A stretch of DNA of 64,000 nt from Parelaphostrongylus tenuis (Eukaryota; Nematoda; Chromadorea; Rhabditida; Metastrongylidae), in assembly GCA_019055375.1 (NCBI GenBank), contig JAHQIW010000810.1, positions 186,001 to 250,000 on the forward strand, written 5' to 3'. This document shows, piece by piece, positions 23,263 through 35,829 of this stretch (position 1 is the stretch's first letter; each line of letters begins with the position of its first letter). The notes under the pieces are model-generated. The model saw only the letters and a program-made list of their open reading frames with translations, made no database searches and was not told the DNA's origin. The translations under genes were made by a program, and so were the position numbers.

Positions 23263-26200
23263 TCAATGGGCATGCTGAGATTGAAAACTCACATTTGGTG
23301 ACTTATCCAGTGCATTGAATCCTCGGTTCTGAAACAAGCAAGTGGATTAATATAATTTTTCAAATAAGTTTTTCAGCTTTCCAGAAGTCTTTACTAAAAT
23401 TTTCTTATAGGGCAATAATCATGGCGTTGTTCAATTAGTAGTATATACAGTATTGGAGGGCAGTGCTAAGAAAAGCTAAAGTTGTTCCTCCTAAACCGTC
23501 GCATGCCCTTTCGTAATTGTCTAACGAATGAATACATATGTTGCGATGGTGAAACTCTGGAACCTACTAAGTTCAATGTGGACACTATAGCGTCTACATG
23601 GTTGTTTGACCGAAACCACTGCAGATACTTTTCTATTCATATGAAACGAAATGTGTTAAGCGGTGCAGATCGTGACCTTGCCAGAGTGTAAGTATCCACA
23701 TCGCAGTGTTATATTTACAAGATTTCTTGGCGCTATCAAGTTCTTAACGATGAACGATTACGAGGGAAACTGGGACCATTATTTCACTCAGTTTAAGTGT
23801 TCCTCCAGATCTCGCGGTGCATCCCTCTAACTGAGGATTGGTGTTCATCTGTATTCAAAGGATCTGTAGGCTTTATGTCGTCGTTTTTGTTTTTTAATAT
23901 CTATAAGAAATGAAAGGAAAGAGAGAAGTAATAACAGCCAATTGACGCTATATGCTCCGAATCACAGTTTAAACCATTTATGAGATTACGGGCAGGAAAA
24001 CGACGGTGTATCTCGATTTGTATTTGTAGTGTTTTGATGATGATTTAATGGTAACAACAAGTTATTACATAATAGCCTTGAGAAGCAAATGGATTCAAGT
24101 GATAGGTTCCCGTTTCTGTTGCATCGGTTTGACTTATGAATATCTTTGTCGTTTGCTTAGACAGGTTCATGCACGCATATTCAGACATATTTGATGATCG
24201 TGCACATACATTTTTGCTAAAACATGCAAGGAAGCAAGTAGTTAAGAATGTCAGTTACCTCCTGAAAATGAACTTGATCAGAAATTTCAGTTCACATCCT
24301 CTCAATGTTGTTGCTTTTGAAAATCAAGTTGCGACAAAGGCGAGATATTTCACACAACCTCGAGACGTTCTACCGAGGAAGTTCACATCCCACTGCTTAT
24401 GAAGCCGAGATTGAACAAGTTGTGCGTCGTTCACTGCCACACAAAACACTGGTTTTTCAGTAATAGACGATATTTCTTGAAAATTCGAAGCAAGAGGAGA
24501 CACGTCCAGACCTCTAATATTAGCTAGGATATTGATTATCATCTACTATATGTCTTACAATATCTCAAATTTAATCAATGCTAGAACTTCAGAAAGAAAT
24601 GGACATCCAGCGATCTCTGACCGAAAGTGACAGCGAAAAGCTGAAGATGTGGGGATAAAACTGATTTTCTTGTGCTTCCCTTCGAATTCTTTGAAGGAAT
24701 AGAGTTGAAAGACGACTGTACTGATGGTGATGATGATTGTAAATAGATCTGCCACGAGTGTTTTAACAATATATTATATTATGAGCACTAAATTTTCGAC
24801 GACTTTCAGTCTAATATGGATAGACAATCTATGCTTTAATGTACTGCACTCGCGTATTTCTACCAATTATTCATATTTGAAGTTAGGAAGCTGGCTGGGT
24901 TGAAGACGAACAGATACAAACCATAGAAGGAGAGTATAACGGTCGAGAAATATTGAAGAATTCATTTCACTCTAATATGCCTTCCTATTGCATGTTATAT
25001 TATGAGTAGAAGATGAGTGGGAAATCTTTTGGCCAACGCCCACCTTGCCGGCAGCACACCGTGTGACCTGAGAAACAACTTGTACAAGTTTAGATCGTTA
25101 GTCGAGCATATTAACAGGAGTTACGATGGGACGTACAGGCTCAATATGTTAACATGTGCCTTATTCAGAGATCGAGTCGAACTCCTCTATGATATCTGAA
25201 CCAGGTTCTCAAGAAATCAAACTGTAGTAGGATGTCCCATACTTATTCGCATTTTGACGCTTTTGTTAAATAAATTGTCATTCATTCAAAAAAAAAAACC
25301 AATTAATCAATCATATAATCAAAATCATGAACAATTATATGCGATTATATGGTCGGCAAAAACTAAATACTTTTCTCCAGAAAGAGTAAGGCTGGTGATC
25401 AAGGAAGTCGGTGAGGTCCTCTCGAATGGTAATAGTCTTCAAATTCACTCCCACATATGCTGCGTCAGGACACTGAAGAGGTGATGCTCTGATGGATTAT
25501 TGTCAGGACTGTACGGTGTATGTGGTACCGCGATCCAGCTCAGTTTCTCCATAAGTCGACTTTGCAGTGTGAGGCCGAACATTATCCTGGAGAAGGGCGA
25601 CAGTGAGCCGGCTGTAGCCAGTCTCCAGAGTTGTCCCGCCTCAGCGTCGGCATTGCCTGCTAGTTGTCGAGAAGTTCCCAATAACCATGACCTGCCATTC
25701 GCAGAAACCGAGAGCCTAATTTTGCGAGCATGGACCTAGAGCACTGGATGTGATAGCGAGTCTCGCTACAAGTATCCTGGCCCAGCATATTAGTAACCTG
25801 CATGTATCCTACTATCTTACTCTCGGATAAGGCTACAAGAATATTCTCCAACATACCACAGTCTTTTGACGATAATCCGATTTGAAATTGAAAAAAAAAA
25901 CTGTATAAAACAATATCGCGAAAGGAAGTATGTGACAAGCCAATGCAATATTTGTTACGCTTATAAAATCTTATTCTATACCAGTACCGATTTTCTCATA
26001 GTTGGAGATGTGGTTCAGCCATTGTAATGAGACTGATGCATAATTTTCTTGATGAAGGAGGAAATCTCAATGCTGACAATTAGCTTTTTTAAGCTTTCTC
26101 TTCGCTAGTAGTTTAATGTAGAAGGAGCTTTATTGTCGTCATTCGTAGGAAAAAAGAAAAATGACTTCTGAAGAATTCATGAGTCTTGAACTGAATGCGA

Positions 26201-29200
26201 AAAACCGAGAGCCAAAACATATTCGGAGTGGCATAGCGTGCTGAAGCGCAAAGATAAAGGGAGTATAATGTATTAATTAAATTCGAGATCTCTTCCTAAA
26301 GTCATCAAGAACGCAGGTCAATAAAGCTGCAGTCCTCATCGCTTTTCGTAAACTCAGCGCACTGAGAATGTCGAGTATAGTGATCACGAGCGTGAAAATT
26401 CGTGGAATGGTTTCAGAATCGACTGAACCCTGTTGTGTTTTGCATTGAAATTTTGGAACGCCATTGACTTCATTATTTTCTTATTGAAGAAAGCGTCAAT
26501 AGTGTGCCGAAAACGTAAACGCAGTGCATAGAATGTTCCAGGACAACGAGGAAGTGTTACGATGTTCCAGATACGCTAAAAAACATCTTATGTAGGTTAC
26601 TGCCGAACAGAGCCGTAGCAGGAACACTGTTTGGAATGGATCAATATTGAGTCTTTCAAAGGTGTATCTTTCCTAGAACCTGTATTGCTACAGAGACTGT
26701 GATCTCTGCATGAAGTAAGGAAGAACTTCCTTTTTTATGCAACGGATGTGATTTTAATGTTCATTATGTAGAATGGTAGTATACATTTGAAAACTGTACA
26801 CTTTGAATTGGGTAAGGATAGCATAATGGAATGTGGTTTTTGCTACCGAGAAGCATGATTCACTTTCTTAGTCACCGCTCTCTAGCTGTCACGTAGGACT
26901 GTCTTAGTTCGCCTATCCCCAAGAACGCATAAAGAACGCATGTCTTCACCGTCATTTTACAATATTTATGAAGAAGACGAGCTTCTCAAGCAGAAGGCGA
27001 AACAGCACGTCAATTATTCAGAGACTGTTGGGATGATGAATGTGAGGGAACGAATCGAATGCGGGAAGTGCTAGAAGTCGCATAGTAAGACGGGTCATGC
27101 AAGAAGAAGAAACCATAGGTTATATGGTTTATGTTTATTGAGCGCAATCTTTATAGTCTTCGGAAGCCTTTCAATTTGGATAGGCTGGCAGAAGAGAAGA
27201 AGAGATCTTGGAGCCAATAGTAACATCTGGATCAAATTAAAACTGAAAATCAATGTGTGGTAAATGTTTTAAGCTTTTAGGAGAGCTGGTATGGCATCTC
27301 TAGTGCCATACGTACGTTTCGGCGTTCTCGCACGCATCATCGGTACTACATGCCCTACAGCTCATCCGTAACAATAATAGGAGCGGTGCCGAAGATGTAA
27401 CAACTTAGATGAAGTGAAATAATGTTTTTTGATGTTGCGGTGTGACTTGATTTCCAGTCGATGGCCTACGGCTGGTTTCAAAGCATATAACTACTTCCCA
27501 ATCGACTATGTTCTAAACCTCGCTTAAAAAATCGATATGCCTCTTAACAGCCGTAAGCCATTGGCTGAAAATCAGTTCAGACCGCCAATTAAGTGGTATT
27601 TTATTTTGTCTACATTTATGCCTCTGCGGTGCTGCTGTTATTTGTAGTACGGGTGATCTGCTAGGCATATGGCACTGATGAGGTGTGCGTGTAATGCCGA
27701 CAGGTACGTGCCACTGGAAATGTCATAACAGATCTCTGGAAGGTTAAAACATTCTACCAGACCACAATGAATTTTTAGGCGACGTTTCAAACATATTTGA
27801 TTGGAAGTTATTGAAAAGAATTGCTTTTCGTTTGTATCTCATACATTCAATCGTTCAATGTCTATGTAGGATTTCTCCAGAAAATGGTCTTGATATGATG
27901 ACGTCTACCTGTGGCCACATTCTCATTAAAAATGTGCAGTAGGGTATCACACAAAATAATTCTTTGCTCCTTGAGCAAGCACAGCGCACTGAATCAAAAA
28001 GAAAATTTGCTGACCAGCGATGTGATGTATATGCAACGAATGAGAAGTGAAAATACTAGATAATTAGGCTAAACACATGAATGTTTGATTCCTCGATGTA
28101 AACATGTTGCGTCAAAGATTCAAAAGACCAGGACTAACACTCTGAAATTACTAACCGAAAAGCCAAACGAACGCTTGTTAAACGCATCAAATCCTTGTCC
28201 AGCCTGAAAAATGTCAATTTTCTCTACAATAATGGTCCGATTTGAAATATATGAAGACTGAGTTTTACTCTGTAGAAAATTAGCTTTTCCTTCGCAAAAG
28301 TTTGGCAGGAAACTTTGTTCAAGAGGTTGTGCTAGTTAAAAGTGTTTTCGTATGTTTGAAAGTAATTAGTTTTTGTAGGACCTTATCTAAATTCTTGATC
28401 TAACACTAAAGAGAGCCTCCTCCTAACCGAACCAATTTTTAATCATTTGGAATATTATAGGATCTACGATATCTGCAGCCAAACATTCCTCACATATATT
28501 CATCCGCCTCTAATGAGTTTTTAGAAGTATTTTTCACTTTTGATGATCTACCAATCGCGATTCAAGAGCAATGGATAGTAGTGGTGGCGTGAGCTTACAT
28601 CTTATCAAGCATTTAATCTCATTTAACCCGTAGCAGCAATAAATGACAAGGATAGATTATCCGATGTTTCATCAGAGGTTCTTTTGTCTTTTTCATCGTA
28701 AACTTACTTGGCTCGATTATGAAAAAGAATTTTTTTCAAGAAAATAGAGGCGAAAGCTTGGGTTTCACCGCTATTGAAAGAAAAACAGTTTTACTTGCTG
28801 TGCCTATTCTACAGTACCACCCTCCCTCAGTTCATCCGATCCGCTGAGATTGAATAATCCTCTGAATCGACGCCGAGTGAAAAATTACACCAAGTCAGGT
28901 GAAGTTACTTACCTGACATTGTGGTGAGCGGCAGTCGAGTTCATAGCTGTTATAATGAATTAAACACCTTCTATCGACCGCCTTTCAGGGTTTTTGGGCG
29001 CTTTTTAGGGTTTTTGGGCGGGTCTATAAAAAGCGGTCGATAGAAGAGGTTTGATTCATTACAACAGCTACTTACTCGACTGCCGGTCACCGCAATGTCA
29101 GGTAAGTAACATCACCTGACCTGGGGTGATTTTTTACTCGGCGTCAATTCCTTTAGAGAATTATTTAACCTCAGGGAATTGGCTGAACCCGGGGAGGGTG

Positions 29201-32200
29201 GTACTCCACAGCAGTTGCTCTGCTGCTCTAACTATTCATACGGATTACTGCTTTTTGTCTCCAGTCAAAGAAAGGGACAAATAAACTCACTAGAGAATCG
29301 AATGCTCTTTTATCGAAGGCGCTGAATCCATGGGCAGCCTGGAATGGAGACATTTGTGAGGCGAATTATAAAATCTGTAGATAGCAATTGTTATGACAAT
29401 TAATTACTGCAATAAGGGCGTTTTCAATTTTTTCTCGAATTATCTCAAAAGGGCAGCATTGCAATCGCAAAATTAGTGGCGGAATAGTTGAAGACTAATG
29501 CGAGCAAAATGAAAAATGCTGGGAATCTGATTCAAACCAAGACGGGTAAACGATTTTCCTTGCTTTAACCTATACAGGTTAGATGTTGATGTAGAAAATT
29601 ATTATCATTCAAAAACGAATTCAGAAAAAAGCGCACCAGTGAAGGAATATTAATAAATTATTTAACAACACATTTGGATTTTGTGTATTGCACTCCGTAT
29701 AAAATAAAATGAGTATCTACCAAATTTTATCAAGACTCAATAACAAGTAAGTATGACCTAAAAGCTTGCTTTGAAATTTAGAGAAGAGAACAGTGGCAAA
29801 AACCTAAGGATGCTGAGAGTATGCAAAATTCTTAGGCTTACGGGGGAGTTATTTAATTCCACTCATACCGCGGCGTGTGCTTCCACCTCACCATAAAGCT
29901 GCTGATCTGCTGTCACTATGCGTTTTGAGATATCGAAGCTGTCAGCAACTGACCACCAACGGGTTTGGTCTACTAGGCGTATATCGGCATTGCACCCAGC
30001 CAAAATAACAGCTATTACTTATGTACAGGGTGTGTAAAAAGTTCTGTCAACTTTGTATTGTGTTGATTTTAACATTGATATGATATTTTTTCTTAATGCT
30101 GATAAAGCTATTGAATTCTTCGTTTAATTTTGGTCTAAAACCTGTTTTATTTATCTCTCTATTTTCAAGCGTGCTCGATTTATGGATCATAAAAATCAAC
30201 GTGTCGCAGTAGTTGAGTGGACAAGACGGGAATGAAAACGGTCGACATTGTTGAAATTGGCTGGTTTCCAACTAACAAGTTTCTACAGCTCCGCGAAGCG
30301 TTTCAAACCATTCTTGTAAAAGTCGTTCAGTTACCTCATTTACTCCCTTAGGCTTAGACTTGAAAACACTCAGAAGATCCGTTGCTACGTTTAACGAATT
30401 CTGAAGCGTTCGAAGAGCAAAATGCTTCGGATAGCTGGGGATCTGAGAGCGGAGCGTCCGAAACCTTGTAGAAAATAAGCTGGAGCTGCGCAGCTGCAAG
30501 ATCTCTCGTGTTATCTTTTTAGGCAAGAAGATGAACGAAGAACGCTTTCAAAGGCTCGCCGAAAGATACCTTTGCTAGCTGGTGCTTCGAACCACTCCAG
30601 AACCGTCAGAATCCGTGTAAACTTTTCAAAAAAAGTCAATAGAAGTCTGTAGTAGCATAAACAATGAGACACAACGTTTCTCGGCCTATGTGATGGTCTG
30701 GACGGTCATTTGCGCCACCAGAAAAACCCCACATTGGTCTTCATCACAAAAATGTCAAAATCAACGCTACCAACGCTGGCTAGCTATCAGCAGCAAGTTT
30801 CACAGGACGTACTGGAGCCTTGGAGTACTCAGTACTTTGGTGCCGAGGAAATTTGCGTTTCAGCGCACTGGGATCCTGTGCATTCAACCCGCTCAACGAA
30901 TGCCATTTGTCACGAGGTGTCTCCAGGATCGTTTGAAGCACAAACCTTTGGCCGTCAGTTACTCGCTACACTAGCGTAGACGCCCCTTGAAAGGTTGTGA
31001 AACTCGCTTGGGACAAAATTGCGGTGGAAACATGTGCGAGCATTGATGGAATTTTTTGCAAGTGACTTCGGAAATATATATAGACCAAAGGAGGCAATTT
31101 TAAGAATTTGTAATAAACTTTTTATTTATCACTTTATTTCTCAAAATTTTTATTTCTCAAAATTTTTATTTATTGTTATAACTGTTGACATAGTAAGCGT
31201 AGTTATTCCTTCAATTGAATGATTTCATTTGTTCATGTACTATTTTATGACTAAAAATATTGACAGAACTTCTCTCACACCTTTACATATATATATATAT
31301 TTTTTTTTTTTGATAAATTCTATTGTACCGCTTTTATAACAGCGCTATGATGTCAATATCATAACACTGCTATAAATGCCATAGAACAAAACTGCTTGTA
31401 GATCACCACAGTGATATTGCGTGTACAATGAGTTATTGTTTAAACAGTGCGAGAAGTAGTATGAACTTACAAGTGTGTCGAATGCTCGCTTGTTATACCC
31501 GATAATATAGTCACCCTGAAAGCAAAGTCGGTTTCCGCTGACTGTTTTACGTTTCGAAAAGTATTTGTTAATATTGAATGTAAGGTTTATTTCTTGAAAC
31601 ATTATTAGAGTGTTGTCGCTGTACTGTAAATAAATGATGAGGGCCAGAAATTTAGCTTCATCAAACGATTCAGATTAACTTCGTTTGCTTCATCTTCAAA
31701 AGTCCATTGGATGCACTGATATATATCGGGAGAACATGACGCGGCTACGGTTCGTTTTGCCAACTTCGAAAGCTTTAGTCCTTGCTAGAAGCTTTCATAG
31801 AAGAAATTATCAAAATATTATGTGGGAAAGGATCGATCTTCACTTGAACTAAAGGATAAGACGTCCTCAGGATGCGAATTTGTTCTTGTTTCGTCGAGCG
31901 AACATGTATCTCTGAGTATTTGAGCATTGTATATCTATTTCAATAACTGATATTGAGCGACGTTGTTGCAAAGCAACGGAATGGCTCCAGAGTTTCAGAT
32001 GAGAAATAGACCTCTTGAAGAAGACAACTAACGCTAAGTTCCCACCTCCTTGATTCCACTATTAATCTCAGTTTAACCTACGGTAGCAGGTTTGTGGTGT
32101 GATCGGCATCATCTTAACAAGAACGGATGGGCAATAATCGTCTCGTATAAAATTTAATGGGATGCTGAACGTTCAGCCTATACGACCAAACTGATAATTG

Positions 32201-32836
32201 GAATGCTTAGATTGAATGTATGATGCGGTGAAGTTAGCAAAGAACGATGCTTTTTGAGTCCACTTCAATCCCTCGATCATGAGCGAGAAATGATAAAGGA
32301 AATATGAGGGCAACGAGAAGCTGGTGCTTCATTTCAATTGCTAATTTGAGCAGTAGACGAGAAAAAATGTCTTTCAGCTCATTATCATGAACAAAATTTG
32401 AATATTGCACAAAAAGTCTGTTATTTTCTAACATCACTCTAAAGTTGTTACATTATCTACTTTTCTAAGCATTTCTATAGATTTATAGCAATATTCTTCC
32501 CACTACCGATTCCGGTTAAATGTAAAAATGACGTCTAGTTTTGATTCACCACCTAATGCTATGGCTGTGATCATTTCAAGAGAGACAGAACTACAAAAGG
32601 CGGTTCTTGGCAATACATACAGTCTCTAGTGGATCAACATGCTGCCATGAGCCATGTGGCTCAAATCTTCCTTTTGAACTTCTCTTTATACATCTAAATT
32701 TATGACTTGAAGAAAGAACTAGGTAAAGTTGAAGGAAACCCACGAATGAGTCGGAAGACCGCTTTTGACGAGACTGGAAACTAGAAACCACTGCCTGAAT
32801 AATAAAGATCGACAATATAAATGGGCTAAAATTCAT
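23263..32836 (-). CDS. nlp-15: orcokinin-type neuropeptide precursor (nlp-15-like)
   Basis: Secreted precursor cut into several related neuropeptides. Exons on the minus strand: 32744-32836, 31471-31515, 29291-29338, 28156-28203, 23263-23328; all introns are phase 0 with GT/AG ends; 99 residues. MNFSPFILSIFIIQAVVSS is a signal peptide, followed by a KR site. Splicing then gives SSDSFGDYIIGYN-KR, AFDTLAAHGFSAFD-KR, AFDSLAGQGFDAFN-KR and SFGFSNRGFNALD-K. C. elegans NLP-15 peptides have the pattern AFDSLAGxGFxxF, so the match is strong. No single exon holds a whole peptide: every intron cuts after residue 5 of a repeat. The last exon can be read to a TGA at 23263-23265, or could be spliced after SPN at 23293 to an exon I did not find. 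Introns contain a Tc1-like element, a TA-flanked palindrome, a hammerhead palindrome and a mariner relic. Confidence 0.88.
25430..25690 (-). pseudogene. mariner transposase relic, catalytic C-terminal part
   Basis: Minus strand, in two frames: LLQDNVRPHTAKSTYGE, the second catalytic block (QDNARPH in the family), and PHTPYSPDNNPSEHHLFSVL, the third catalytic block (PPYSPDLAPSDYHLF in mariners, with the final catalytic Asp in YSPD). A frameshift separates them. It lies in an nlp-15 intron. Confidence 0.75.
27304..27345 (-). ncRNA. hammerhead motif, left arm of family 2, one core change
   Basis: Minus strand: CCGAUGA (27343-27337; the usual U4 is C), stem II GCGU / ACGC, GAA (27320-27318), palindromic stem III ACGUACGU (27317-27310), then A27309 at the cleavage position and UGGCA. 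Stem I pairing is weak because the upstream strand has diverged. Confidence 0.55.
27670..27713 (+). ncRNA. hammerhead motif, right arm of family 2, decayed
   Basis: Stem I UGGCA (27670-27674) pairs with UGCCA (27709-27713). Core CUGAUGA (27675-27681) is intact. Stem II is GGUGU / AUGCC. The GAA block reads GAC and the base at the cleavage position is G with neighbouring bases missing, so this arm should be inactive. Confidence 0.55.
28815..29203. mobile_element. near-perfect palindromic MITE with TA ends
   Basis: Arms of about 190 bp are inverted copies almost end to end, e.g. TACCACCCTCCC at the left tip and GGGAGGGTGGTA at the right. Shared blocks include CGACGCCGAGTGAAAAATTA, TTACTTACCTGACATT, GGCAGTCGAGT and TTCTATCGACCGC. 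The small centre repeats AGGGTTTTTGGGCG. The TA at both tips suggests Tc1/mariner-type mobilisation. It lies 88 bp from an nlp-15 exon. Confidence 0.8.
30026..31283 (+). mobile_element. Tc1/mariner-superfamily element with terminal inverted repeats, dead transposase
   Basis: 1258 bp flanked by TA on both sides (30024-30025 and 31284-31285). Terminal repeats of about 24 bp share GGTGTG and AAGTTCTGTCA. Broken plus-strand frames give RVAVVEWTRRE (N-terminal helix-turn-helix), VMVW (catalytic domain start), then in shifted frames KTPHWSSS / NPTLVFITKMSK and VLEPWSTQYFGAEE. These match the catalytic half of Tc1-like transposases that carry the LEPW motif. Several frameshifts and stops. It lies in an nlp-15 intron. 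Confidence 0.82.
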
Positions 32837-35585
32837 TTCGATTTTGATGAAAACAGTTTTCTATCACGTTTTTTTCCTTTGTTTTCCTTAGAACGATTCA
32901 TAGATGGGTTGCTATTCACTCCTATCCAATTACACTTGCTTATTTCCTCATTATAATAGGTTCTACAAATTCCAGGCGTTTTTTATCTTCGCTTCTATTT
33001 TGTTCATTTTTTACACTATTTGTCTTGCATATGAGATTCTTGGCGTTAAGTCAGGTTTGGATTTCTCTATTCTTTATTCTATTCTGCTTTGATTGATTCT
33101 TTGAGCTTGACATAAATAGCTGTCAACTACCTTCTTTCACTATGAATCAGCGTGATACTCGTAGAGTCCATTCCACGTGCTTTTTAATTTTTTTTTGAGA
33201 AATTCAGTATCATAAATATCGCTTCTATGCCTATTTTCAATTTCGTACTTTACCTTAAATTGTTTTTCCATGATCTCCGAATAGAGCTCGTGGGAATAAC
33301 GACAACTGATTAATTACCAGACGAAACTGCTCACAAATGGAACATTAGTAGTTTGAGAAGTTACCGTAGCTCTACGTTCACTTTCACAACTTGCAAAAAT
33401 TGAAAAAAAAAACTGATGAGCTCTCAGCAAGAGCAATTGCGAGTTCGAAGCTACTTTAGGTAACAGATTTTACACGAATATCAGCATTCTAATCATATTT
33501 TTACTTCATACGTACCATTCCGTTAAGAAAGATTTAGGCGAGAAGTAAAAGTTAAGAATTCAAAAGCCTGGCTCTTTCTTAACCACGGCAAAAGTAATTA
33601 AATACAAGATTTCTTACGAACTCTTTTCTTCTTGAATTAAACGTTATCCATCGAATTTCGAAAAAGGAGTACCAACCCCGTGCGAGTTTTAATCAAAGAA
33701 AATAAAAGCAAAGAGTTAGGACTCATTCGCTGCAGAATAAGAACAATGTACTGTAAATTGGGCAGGGAATGATTAGCGAAAAGAAGCGTAATGTAGTAAG
33801 TATATAATATTGTGTAGCTGCCATTTGGATGCATTTTGGTAAAAGTGGAAAGAATTAATGTTTTTGGACTTTATGTCGTAAGGCCAACACCTTTGACATT
33901 TAATAGTACGGACTTCCCCCCACGAATGTAGATAGATCTACCGTCTAACTCGTATTTCAGCCTTCTTGCTCTAGAGCCTCCGAGATTTATTGACAAAAAA
34001 TTCCCTCCATAAACGGCGAAAGTTTCGCCGTCTAAATATCGTACGTCGGCCTTCCTGCTTTACTTTTTCTTGTAAAAAAATTTTAAAGGAATTTCGATTT
34101 ACTAATGGGCTCAAGAATTGGATGATATTCGTCATCTAAAGAAACACTTATGGTGATGGAGTGCAAAGCAAGAAATAGCTTCTGTGATGCGTCATATGCG
34201 TAGTGGTATTGTCCTCTTCAAATGACGTCTTGTACCCAAGTTCAAGCACCCCTTACCGAATATCTTAGCGACTAACGTTGCAAACGGGAGCACCCAGTGT
34301 GCAGGCACTGAAGTAGATACCTTGTTGCATTGACCATTGTTGCTTGTTTAAATTCTCAAGTCCTCCTAACTGATGCATTCCTCAAATGGGCACCAGCGAA
34401 AGCAGTCGCTGTCACTTATGGGCCAGAAGGATGTTTAGCACCTCGCGATTAATTTGGTATTAATATAGCTGTGATTTCCGGCACTAGCTTGCCCTTATGT
34501 GGAATACCAGATTCAAGCATCAGACTCCTTCCCAGCTTGAAGGGAGGTTCCACTGATGAGGTGAATAAAGCCTCATGCATTGCATCGTAGTCCAGCACAT
34601 CGGAACATCAGAGTCACGATGAGGAGGTGAACCTTTGTAATGAAAAGAAAAGATAAAGCTGTTGGTTTTCATTAACAGCTATGAGATACACTATGTTTCT
34701 TACCTCATCAAGCATCGTTGAAGGTGATAGAATGCATTTATGGCCTTTACAATTGCTCTCGGTGACTAACAATGTATCAAGTCAGTGCTACTACCCTCCC
34801 ACGCACATCTGATACCAATTCGCCTACCGTCTCACATAAAGTCCTTTGACCGCATCTTCTTGAGATATCCGTGCCAATAGAAGTCAATATCATCAACTGC
34901 TACTCATTAGCTTGCATAGTTGAGGGCGATGTACGCTCTACAATCCGTTGGAGGAAGTAATTTGCAACGAAAGCCTTCAATAGATTCGTTATTGAAGGCT
35001 GATTATTCAATGACAGATTAGGAGCGACAAGCGAACAATTTATGTAAGATAAGAAATTACGGAATAGAAGAAGGAAATGAGATTGAAAAAGTTTTGTGGT
35101 GCTCCTGCCGATGACATGTCTCTCCTGTGGTAATTCGTTTTTTGAGAAGAGGAAAAAGCCGTTAGGCATGCGAATCTCTTATCAGCACGACTCATATGGA
35201 GATCGATCATATTTTTTAAAAAGGGAAAATGATTTCTGCCTTGGCGCCTCGGTGAAACTTGGATCCTGTGTTAAATTCGATTATCGATCTCTGCGAGCGA
35301 AGAGTCGCTTCAGTCATAAGCCGAGAAGAAACCTCTAACATTGGCCAAGAAAAACGAAACACTGTATTTTTTTCATAAAATCTTCTCTTCAAATGACTGA
35401 CAGATAAAGGAGAATTCGACCGAAAACTACAAATCGCTTTCCAAATAACCTTAAACATATGCCCAAACCGTCTGTTTCCTAACAAAAAGTTCGGATCGCA
35501 TCTCCTTTACCACTGCAAAAGTCAAAAGAGCCAAGACTCTCACAATACAAAAATAAACATTCCTTACCATGCTAGATAACCACGT
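32837..35585. other. no recognised gene or repeat
   Basis: AT-rich. Short open frames on both strands show no domain I recognise and are not framed by convincing splice sites. The first part is the upstream region of the nlp-15-like gene. Confidence 0.45.
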
Positions 35586-35589
35586 TTTG

Positions 35590-35825
35590 AGCCACACATG
35601 TGATGGTCTGTTCTATAGGGCACGCTTATGGAGCCCAATACACGTGTTCCAACCTTGACAGTCTCATCAGTCGGGTGGAACCATTTGTCCTTTGCCAGTC
35701 GTCTCGGAGGCTGTCAAGGTCGAAACAGGTCTATTGGGCTCAGACCACATGCGGCGCAAAAAATGATTTTCTGGCAGAGTGATATTTGAGCGTGGTCTTA
35801 AGAATACACTCGAAAGAAAAGGTAT
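35590..35825 (+). mobile_element. hammerhead foldback element, family 1, degenerate
   Basis: Inverted arms: 35590-35675 on the minus strand and 35690-35760 on the plus strand share GAGCC, GACCACATG-like and CCCAATACACGTGTTCC-like text. The tail TTTGAGCGTGGTCTTAAGAA, CACTCGAAAG follows. The same order is seen at 60955-61470 (minus strand). Confidence 0.65.
35638..35675 (-). ncRNA. hammerhead motif, family 1, degenerate
   Basis: Minus strand: CCCGA, CUGAUGA (35670-35664), a stem II of GACU with AGGUU, then GGAAC (one A short of GAAAC), palindrome ACGUGU, A, UUGGGC. Stem I still pairs. The missing A should abolish or weaken cleavage. Confidence 0.55.
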
Positions 35826-35829
35826 TCTT

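Larger units (their letters stand above)
27285..27715. mobile_element. palindromic element with a hammerhead motif in each arm (foldback family 2)
   Basis: The left arm (27285-27490) and right arm (27535-27715) are inverted copies along most of their length. Shared blocks include the hammerhead region at the outer ends and TGGCCTACGGCTG / CAGCCGTAAGCCA near the centre. No coding frame. It lies in an nlp-15 intron. Confidence 0.7.

Noticed and set aside
33408..33450. CTGATGAG followed by a possible stem (GCTCT / AGAGC)
   Set aside because: The GAA block after stem II is absent (AAT) and no stem I or III forms, so not a hammerhead.
34548..34590. CTGATGAGG with AAAGCC
   Set aside because: No GAAA after the putative stem II and no closing stem I.
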